From contig JAFWKF010000001.1 of NCBI GenBank assembly GCA_017533605.1, positions 1 through 64,000 of the forward strand: a stretch of DNA of 64,000 bases, given 5' to 3'. A program made the position numbers and the translations under genes. The DNA is from Candidatus Saccharimonadota bacterium. Its GTDB lineage: Bacteria > Patescibacteriota > Saccharimonadia > Saccharimonadales > Saccharimonadaceae. Below are positions 57,920 to 64,000 of the stretch, piece by piece. The notes under the pieces are model-generated. The model saw nothing but the letters and a program-made list of their open reading frames with translations, did no database searches and was not told the DNA's origin. Numbering within the stretch: the first letter of the stretch is position 1; each line of letters starts with the position of its first letter.

Positions 57920-60265
57920 TTATGATTTGTAAACAATGTGGAAGGTATAATTTTTAGTAGGCTGGTTGTCGGCCTGGTAGACCGAGACTGGTGAAATTTC
58001 AGTGTCTGGATAGTCCTTTTCTACTTGCGCCAATACTTCGGCATAGGTCTTTTCACTAGTAACTGTGAGATCTTCGGAGCGAGTTTTGTTATAATTAATT
58101 TTTCTTGAATGAGACAAATGTTTCATTAATAGGTCTAGATTAATTTCAAAACCTGCGAGATAATCAGCGAGCTTAAATTCGCTTTTGACAGAGTTTTTAA
58201 ATTCGCCTACCACACCAAGATATTCTTCGCCAATATAAATCGCAGCGGAACGTTTCTTCTCGTACGGTTTGGATTCTGGCGTAGATTCTTTTAATGGTAC
58301 AAATGTAGCATTTATATTATATTTACTAAATATTGCAGCAACATATTTTTTGGCTTGATAAAAAGCGGTTTTATTATTGTATTTACGATCAGCAATGATG
58401 AAAGCAAGATTAGTTTTTTCCTCTGGGACGTTTTCTTGGTTCAAACCCCATTCTTTTTGATAAACTTTGTTCATCTCGTAAATCGCAAACTGATTGACTG
58501 GTAGTTTTTCGTTTAAGAAAGTTTTTTCTAGCAAGTTCGGAATGATGCTCTGGCGGACATACTGCAATTCTGGGCTAATGGAATTTACTATTTTATAAGA
58601 ATTACTAGGCGCTTGACCGACTTTTTTAAGTAGTCTTTCGCTAATAAAACTATAGGTCAAAACTTCGCTAGCACCATATTTAGACAGTAAGTTGCGCAAA
58701 CCTCGTTTTAATTCAAACATTTGGTTTTTATTGGCAGTGCCGTGGAGTGGTAAGGTAGGCTCTATGTTGTCGTAGCCAAGGAGCCGGCCGACTTCCTCAA
58801 TTATATCTTCTTTGATATGGATATCAGTACGCCAATAGCTAGGAATAATCTCTAAGGCATTGCCTTTGACTTTAATACTAAACCCAACATTTTGCAAAGT
58901 TTTAATAATTAAATCTGTGCTATATTTGGTGCCTAGTAAACTATTAATCTCATCTGTTGTAATTTTTACAACAGATGGTCTGATAGGCGATGGATAATAA
59001 TCTCTAACTTCTAGTGGCTTGCCGCCAATTTCTTTAACGGCTTCAGCAAGCACATTAAAGGTGCCGCCGGCAGATAGACCTTTTGTAAATCTAGTAATTG
59101 CTTCTGAGAAAATGCCGTGGGCCATTTGAGTTTTGCGTAAATTATAAAGACTAAAGGTGGCGGATTCTAATAATACGTTCTTAGTATTTTCGTCAATCAT
59201 GGTGGATTTGCCGCCCATAGCGCCGGCTAAGGCTACTGGCGTGTCGCCGCTAGCGATAACGATGTCGCTAGCATTTAGAGTTACTTCGGTATCATCTAAT
59301 AATGTGAGTTTCTCGCCTTCGCGGGCAAGTCTGACCACAATTTCTGGATTTTCGCGACCACTAACGCTAGCGAATTTATCATAATCAAAGGCATGTAGCG
59401 GCTGACCGGTAAGATACATTAAATAGTTGGTAACATCCACAATTTTTGAATGCGTAAAGGTACCGGATTTAGCAATCAAGATCTGCATCTTTGAAAGATA
59501 TTTAGATTTTTCGGTAGCTTCAGCGACTCTAATAACAGCGGCAGTGTAGCGCGGGCAGATGGTAGTGTCAGGAATACTAATAGTGAGATTACAGTCGCGG
59601 CTTTTTAGACCATTTTCAGCGTATTTTAAAAAGCCTCTTTCAAATACTCGTTCCTCAAAGAGAAATTCTGGATCTTTGAATTCTTGGCCCAAAATGCCGG
59701 CTACTTCGCGGGCAAAACCAATAATGCCAAAACAATCAGGGCGGTGAGTTAAAGACTTGTTTTCAATTTCTAGAATTAAGTCATTAAGGTTAAAAATGTC
59801 AGCGAGTAAGTCGCCAGGCTTAGCGATTTCGGGGTCAATTTCGGCGATTTTTTCGTGTTTGTCGTCAAAGTCTAGCTCATCAGCGCCGGCAAGCATGCCA
59901 CTAGATTCGTATTTATCTAACATTTTGCGTTTGCCGATAACGAATGGCGCGTCTTCATGGGCTGAGGCTGGCACTATGGCGCCAGGTGCAAGCCATACAG
60001 CAAGCATCCCCTCCCGGACATTCGGTGCACCACAAACAACCTGAACTAATTCTGGACCACCATTATTAATCTGACAAAGCGTAAGATGGGTATCGGGAAT
60101 TTTTTCGGCTTTTTCTACGCGAACAACATAAATATTGTCGTATTTGTGGGTTTCGTCAATCACGCCTTCAACTTCTACTAAACGAGAGCCAATCAGGCGA
60201 ATTAATTCCTCGTCTGGAATTTTAATATCGATATATTGTTTTAGCCAATTTAATGAGATTTTCAT
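57920..60265 (-). CDS. pheT: Phenylalanine--tRNA ligase beta subunit, short C-terminus
   Basis: 781 aa. An EMAP/tRNA-binding domain (40-150, VQVVCGAPNVREGMLAVWLA), the B3/B4 editing module (200-390), B5 (about 415-480) and the catalytic-like domain. The C-terminal FDX-ACB domain ends at KNYTFHIVYKS; the usual last ~30 residues (RTLTD...EV.. helix) are missing. It is 1 base after pheS. Confidence 0.93.
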   Translation of the reverse strand: MKISLNWLKQYIDIKIPDEELIRLIGSRLVEVEGVIDETHKYDNIYVVRVEKAEKIPDTHLTLCQINNGGPELVQVVCGAPNVREGMLAVWLAPGAIVPASAHEDAPFVIGKRKMLDKYESSGMLAGADELDFDDKHEKIAEIDPEIAKPGDLLADIFNLNDLILEIENKSLTHRPDCFGIIGFAREVAGILGQEFKDPEFLFEERVFERGFLKYAENGLKSRDCNLTISIPDTTICPRYTAAVIRVAEATEKSKYLSKMQILIAKSGTFTHSKIVDVTNYLMYLTGQPLHAFDYDKFASVSGRENPEIVVRLAREGEKLTLLDDTEVTLNASDIVIASGDTPVALAGAMGGKSTMIDENTKNVLLESATFSLYNLRKTQMAHGIFSEAITRFTKGLSAGGTFNVLAEAVKEIGGKPLEVRDYYPSPIRPSVVKITTDEINSLLGTKYSTDLIIKTLQNVGFSIKVKGNALEIIPSYWRTDIHIKEDIIEEVGRLLGYDNIEPTLPLHGTANKNQMFELKRGLRNLLSKYGASEVLTYSFISERLLKKVGQAPSNSYKIVNSISPELQYVRQSIIPNLLEKTFLNEKLPVNQFAIYEMNKVYQKEWGLNQENVPEEKTNLAFIIADRKYNNKTAFYQAKKYVAAIFSKYNINATFVPLKESTPESKPYEKKRSAAIYIGEEYLGVVGEFKNSVKSEFKLADYLAGFEINLDLLMKHLSHSRKINYNKTRSEDLTVTSEKTYAEVLAQVEKDYPDTEISPVSVYQADNQPTKNYTFHIVYKS

Positions 60266-60266
60266 A

Positions 60267-61223
60267 TTAAAACTCCCTCAAGAAATTTAAATTACCAGAT
60301 TCAAAATAACGAATGTCATTTAGACCGTAGCGAAGCATCACTAAGCGATCAATACCGCCACCCCAAGCAAAGCCGTGGTAGCGAGTAGGATCGATGCCAG
60401 CCATTTTTAAGACATTAGGATGAATCATGCCGCAACCAAGCATTTCTAAAAAGTCGCCCTTTTTGCCACCTAGGGATTTTGGCTTTTCAATCATAAATTC
60501 TAGACTAGGCTCAGTAAATGGGAAATAGCCCGGTTGGGTGCGGATGTTGAGCTTTTGCTCGTAGTATTTTTCAAAGAATTCGCGCAAAATTCCGAGCATG
60601 TCACCCATGGTGCAGTCTTCTGAGACATAGACGCCTTCACATTGATAAAAAGTATGTTCGTGCGTAGCGTCAACGTCTTCATTTCTAAAAACTCGGCCTG
60701 GCATCACTGCGGCGATAGGTTTACCTGCCGCGAGATTGTCTTTAAACTGTTTTAAAACTCGGTGCTGCATAGTAGAAGTGTGGGCTGGCGGAATAAGACC
60801 TTCTTCGGTACGGAAGGTGTCGTAACCATCGCGGGCGGGATGCTCTTTAGCAAAGTTCAAAGAATCAAACATGTGATATTCGTCATCAAGCTGACGAGAT
60901 TCAACTACATCAAAACCCATCATTTGATAAATATCAATTACTCGGTCTAGTTCAGTCATGAGTGGATGTTTGGAACCAAGTTCGGCTGGATAAAACTCCG
61001 GCATAGGCTCATTAACGCCGCACCATGCCGTGACATCAATTGGCTCTGCTTCGGTGTCTAGGGCAGCTTTTTCGGCCTCACAAATAGCGGCAATAATAGC
61101 CTGTTTTTTAGCGTTTAATTCGCGACCGAAATCGGCACGTTTTTCTGGTGGCAAATCGCGAACCTTGGCAGCCTCGGAATTTAGCTTTTTTAACTCTGCT
61201 TTAAGATTTTCTATGTTATCCAT
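60267..61223 (-). CDS. pheS: Phenylalanine--tRNA ligase alpha subunit
   Basis: 318 aa from ATG 61223; an in-frame ATG at 61241 overlaps the -10 element and is unlikely to be used. Class II motifs: VFRNEDVDATHEHTFYQCEG (motif 2), LEMLGCGMIHPNVLKMAG and GFAWGGGIDRLVMLRYGLND (motif 3, with Gly-Gly-Gly-Asp-Arg). The N-terminal coiled arm is shorter than in E. coli. Confidence 0.95.
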   Translation of the reverse strand: MDNIENLKAELKKLNSEAAKVRDLPPEKRADFGRELNAKKQAIIAAICEAEKAALDTEAEPIDVTAWCGVNEPMPEFYPAELGSKHPLMTELDRVIDIYQMMGFDVVESRQLDDEYHMFDSLNFAKEHPARDGYDTFRTEEGLIPPAHTSTMQHRVLKQFKDNLAAGKPIAAVMPGRVFRNEDVDATHEHTFYQCEGVYVSEDCTMGDMLGILREFFEKYYEQKLNIRTQPGYFPFTEPSLEFMIEKPKSLGGKKGDFLEMLGCGMIHPNVLKMAGIDPTRYHGFAWGGGIDRLVMLRYGLNDIRYFESGNLNFLREF

Positions 61224-61232
61224 ATGAATTAT

Positions 61233-61238
61233 ATTATA
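61233..61238 (-). promoter_or_regulatory. -10 element of pheST
   Basis: TATAAT, 9 bases from the ATG at 61223. The -35 is weak. Confidence 0.5.
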
Positions 61239-61266
61239 CATCTAGTTAAGGTTTTTGAATAGAGAT

Positions 61267-63996
61267 TTACGCCGCAAAGCTACGATTTCTCTCTTCGGAA
61301 CGCTCAAATCTGCCACACCAAAAACAATAAAGGTTTTCTTTAGTCTTCTCGTCATGCACGAATGATACTTTTTCGTTTAAATCAAAGATTGGGCCACCAA
61401 ATTGTAACCTATCGGCTGGGTGGTAATTAGCAATGATCGTTAAATACGAAGCGTAACTCAAGGCCAACTCTGCTTCATCTTTAGTCATGCCAGAAAACCT
61501 GGCGATTTGGCCGGCAGCGGAGGTGTCTTTTGGATTGGCTTTGTAATAATCTTCTTTATACTCAGAAATGCTACTTCTAGATTCGTTAATGAGAGATGAA
61601 ACCATATCATAAAGTGCAAAACCGGAATACTGTTCAGTGCTACCGAGGTTAGTATTTGAACTACTTAATGTGTAAATTTTGCCAGTGGCAATCTCTTCTG
61701 GAACACCATCGCATGCTTTGAGGATACCAAAGAAACCGGCAATCCTTGCAAGAATACCTCCTCCACTAGAGGCGTCGCAAACCGTAGCACTTTTAACTCC
61801 GACAGTGGCTTCTCGGTCCATGCCAAGTTTAATAAACTTACTTAGTTCTCCATTTTCAACTACTTTGCCGTCTGAATCTAGACTGCCGCCTAGGGCACTA
61901 ATCCACTGTTCTTTAGTGCGCGACATATATTTAGTACTAATAGTGTTGTGAGAATTGCAATACAAATCACCTTCTACGCCAACGGTAGTGACTGTACTAC
62001 AATCTCCAGCTAGTGTAGTAAATTTCTGCTCGCTGCCGTCCGCTATGGCGCTACCAAATAAATTATTAACTGAATTATTGGTCAAATCTGCTACCGTTCC
62101 GACGGCGGAGACGAGTCCGGTTTTACTATTGGCAGCCGAACGACTAATCATAGACATGGCAAAATCGTGCACTATGCTACCCATAAAAGTATTTGGTGAA
62201 GAAATATCAAATGGGCTGAGTGTTGCACGGTCGGCAGCAGCTTTACGTGCTAAAACAATATCAACTTCATGTTGATACTTAGCAATAGTTTCGGCATCAG
62301 ATGGCATAGCGCCTAGGGTTCTAGCATTTATTGTATTAGACAAGTAAGAGCCGCCTTCTACAATTCGGTTGCCACCTACTACACTGGAAAAGGTATTTTC
62401 ACCTAATCCGGTCGCAGACATAGCAACACTGCTGGTAGCTCTACTCATAGTTGACTGATCGGCTGTAGCCCCGCCAAAAAGTCTCATTACGATGCTGGAT
62501 TTACCACCTTTATTGTTGTTGATGGTGGTACCTTTTATGGTCTCTTCGTTACCTTCGGCAGTTTCGGTGGCAATTAATACACGGTCTCTAGAAAAATTAT
62601 TTGCTTCTTGGCGCGAGTAAGTTTCTTTTGACACTGCGGCTACAAAATTAACTGTTTCTAAAACAGATTTCTTTTCAGTAACCTGTTGATTGGTGTTGAC
62701 ATCTGTGTAGGTAGTAGTGCTTTCTTTTGACAAAACATTCATCAATTGGTTAACTGGACCGTCACCATCTATACGAGCACGCTGGATGGGTTCTTCTACA
62801 GCCAGAAAAGCGCTGGCAGCCTGGCGTGGTTCATTGGAAGAAATAGCAGTATTCAAAAGTTGGGCAGCTTTGCGGGTTGCATCTTCGGCGGTGCTTCCTT
62901 TAGTAGTGCTGACTACATTATTAATAACATCGCTTGCGTCGCTACCGATTGAAAGAGTGATATCGCCACGGCAATCACCTTTTGATTCATCATTTTCATT
63001 AGTTTGGTCTTCGCAACTAGACATGCTTGATGAACCATCGTTATTTAATATATCTTGCAATGTTTCGACAAAACTCGCCTCATCGGTCTGATAATTACCG
63101 GTGGACTCCCAGCTATTAAATGCTCCACGCGAGAGACCCAGCTCTTGATAAACTTGATCGACCTCATCACTATAATAAAACCTGGCTGATATATTTAAAG
63201 CTTCGGAGTAAGCTGCATAAAGTCTAGGGTCAGATTTAGCAGCTACAACAAATTCACTACCTGGAATAACTCGCCCTTCAAACAAGACTGCAAGTTCCCC
63301 ATCAGAGCTACTTTTATAATAGTCGAGGTTAGTGGCAGCGACTTCAAATGGCTGATCAATATCTGCTACATATGTATTAGTTTTAATAAAATCACCACTG
63401 GCCGTGACCTGACCTACGATAATACCGGCATCTGCCAAATCACTTGAAAAACCACTAGGCATTCTGCCTTCAGATAAATCTTCCTCGACAATATTTAAAC
63501 CTTGCTCTTCAATGATAGCGGTAGTATCAGAAAAACCTAAAGAATCTTGCAAATTATAATCAATTGAACCAACCATTAATAACGGCGTAGCAACTGCTAC
63601 AACCGCAATTACTACTATAAGAATTACAATAATAAACAGCGGTGCGGTTTTGGCAAAATTTGATGCTTTGGGTTGGCTAGACGATTTACTGTCTTTTTTC
63701 CCGTTGCCAGAAAATAAACCTTTGCCAGGAGTTGCGGCACTAGCTGGATTGGCTGGATTGGCTGAACTGGCTGGATTGGCTGAACCATTTTTCTTATTAC
63801 CAATTCCTGCACCGCCAGATTTATTAGCTGGTTCGCCACCACCAGATGCAGCATCTTCGGACTCACCAGGTTTATTCTTAGAAGCGGCTTTTTCGGCAGC
63901 AAGCAAAGAACCGGCTGCGGCTACATTTGCTACAGCATTACTAATCTTGCCAGAAATAGACTCTTCTGGTGTAGTTTCTTCGGGCCTATCGTCCAT
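61267..63996 (-). CDS. Large membrane-anchored extracytoplasmic protein, N-terminus near window edge
   Basis: 909 aa if started at ATG 63996; the frame is still open to the window edge, so the start may be further up. Residues 1-115 are low-complexity (Ala/Pro/Asn/Gly/Ser/Lys, with NPANPAS-type repeats), 117-140 form one hydrophobic helix (PLFIIVILIVVIAVVAVATP) and the remaining ~770 residues are outside. Cys pairs (SSCEDQ...GDCRGD, DCSTVT...LYCNSH, VCDAS...KACDG, YCFWCG) suggest disulfides or metal sites. I do not recognise a family. Size and topology suit an envelope-spanning or secretion-system component; that is only a guess. Confidence 0.7.
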   Translation of the reverse strand: MDDRPEETTPEESISGKISNAVANVAAAGSLLAAEKAASKNKPGESEDAASGGGEPANKSGGAGIGNKKNGSANPASSANPANPASAATPGKGLFSGNGKKDSKSSSQPKASNFAKTAPLFIIVILIVVIAVVAVATPLLMVGSIDYNLQDSLGFSDTTAIIEEQGLNIVEEDLSEGRMPSGFSSDLADAGIIVGQVTASGDFIKTNTYVADIDQPFEVAATNLDYYKSSSDGELAVLFEGRVIPGSEFVVAAKSDPRLYAAYSEALNISARFYYSDEVDQVYQELGLSRGAFNSWESTGNYQTDEASFVETLQDILNNDGSSSMSSCEDQTNENDESKGDCRGDITLSIGSDASDVINNVVSTTKGSTAEDATRKAAQLLNTAISSNEPRQAASAFLAVEEPIQRARIDGDGPVNQLMNVLSKESTTTYTDVNTNQQVTEKKSVLETVNFVAAVSKETYSRQEANNFSRDRVLIATETAEGNEETIKGTTINNNKGGKSSIVMRLFGGATADQSTMSRATSSVAMSATGLGENTFSSVVGGNRIVEGGSYLSNTINARTLGAMPSDAETIAKYQHEVDIVLARKAAADRATLSPFDISSPNTFMGSIVHDFAMSMISRSAANSKTGLVSAVGTVADLTNNSVNNLFGSAIADGSEQKFTTLAGDCSTVTTVGVEGDLYCNSHNTISTKYMSRTKEQWISALGGSLDSDGKVVENGELSKFIKLGMDREATVGVKSATVCDASSGGGILARIAGFFGILKACDGVPEEIATGKIYTLSSSNTNLGSTEQYSGFALYDMVSSLINESRSSISEYKEDYYKANPKDTSAAGQIARFSGMTKDEAELALSYASYLTIIANYHPADRLQFGGPIFDLNEKVSFVHDEKTKENLYCFWCGRFERSEERNRSFAA
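63742..63786. repeat. Short tandem repeat coding Asn-Pro-Ala units
   Basis: GGCTGGATT-type 9-base units repeated about four to five times with small changes (TGAACTGGC variants), encoding the NPA-rich linker of the large membrane protein. Confidence 0.7.
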
Positions 63997-64000
63997 ATAA

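Noticed and set aside
1-64000. Alternative genetic code (UGA read as Gly or Trp), as in some CPR groups
   Set aside because: Conserved genes are full length under the standard code and TGA is used as a stop, for example in the RluA-type gene.
1-64000. CRISPR array, insertion sequence or prophage
   Set aside because: No regularly spaced repeats, transposase, integrase or phage structural gene was seen; the 36029-36176 repeat has no coding content.

Overview
This 64 kb window is an AT-rich bacterial chromosome segment, read with the standard code (TGA is a normal stop). The gene set points to a small-genome Patescibacteria/CPR organism, most likely Candidatus Saccharibacteria (TM7). The grounds are short informational proteins, zinc-free forms of L32, L33, L36 and S4, a short holB-like clamp-loader subunit, several sortases and cell-wall hydrolases, and compact operons. 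The assignment is inferred from gene content, not from a database search.

Layout. 1-13.8 kb is an envelope and accessory region: a partial ClbS/DfsB protein, a zinc metalloprotease, a two-component system divergent from a VTC / DUF4956 / beta-helix operon, a 7TM protein, a CAP protein, a beta-lactamase-like serine hydrolase, a CapA phosphatase, a GH97 glycosidase and a first sortase. 13.8-31.8 kb mixes tRNAs (Trp, Thr x2, Tyr, Ala x2), a GT4-GH57 polysaccharide pair, a helicase-nuclease with RmuC, rubrerythrin, trpS, a second sortase, a thyA-folA-glyA thymidylate cassette and a SleB-like hydrolase. 31.8-46.7 kb is the transcription/translation core: rpsI-rplM-rplQ-rpoA-rpsD-rpsK-rpsM-rpmJ-infA, a third sortase, secY, rpoC, rpoB, khpA and rpsP. 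46.8-61.2 kb holds rnc, nusB, rpmF, leuS, a cell-division/wall block (ftsE-ftsX, CHAP hydrolase, S41 protease, lipid-type glycosyltransferase) and pheST. The last 2.7 kb is a large membrane-anchored extracytoplasmic protein reaching the window edge. No gene-free stretch exceeds 300 bases.

Regulation is unusually readable. Most promoters have an extended -10 of the type TGTGCTAWAAT. In at least nine genes the -10 hexamer ends exactly six bases before the start codon, which predicts leaderless mRNAs starting at the A of ATG. In contrast, four single-gene cassettes (metalloprotease, 59-aa zinc-ribbon protein, SleB-like hydrolase, unknown 172-aa protein) have full -35/-10 promoters, strong Shine-Dalgarno sites and their own terminators. 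Two of these share almost the same promoter although they lie 16 kb apart.

Non-coding signals that the genes do not explain: a promoter-hairpin-terminator unit between khpA and rpoB (candidate small RNA or attenuator), a ~148-bp imperfect inverted repeat between the secY-linked sortase and infA, three tandem hairpins between infA and rpmJ, and a duplicated 3' end of tRNA-Tyr inside a tRNA operon. RpoC has lost the cysteines of both zinc sites, in parallel with the zinc-free ribosomal proteins. No CRISPR array, transposase or prophage was seen.
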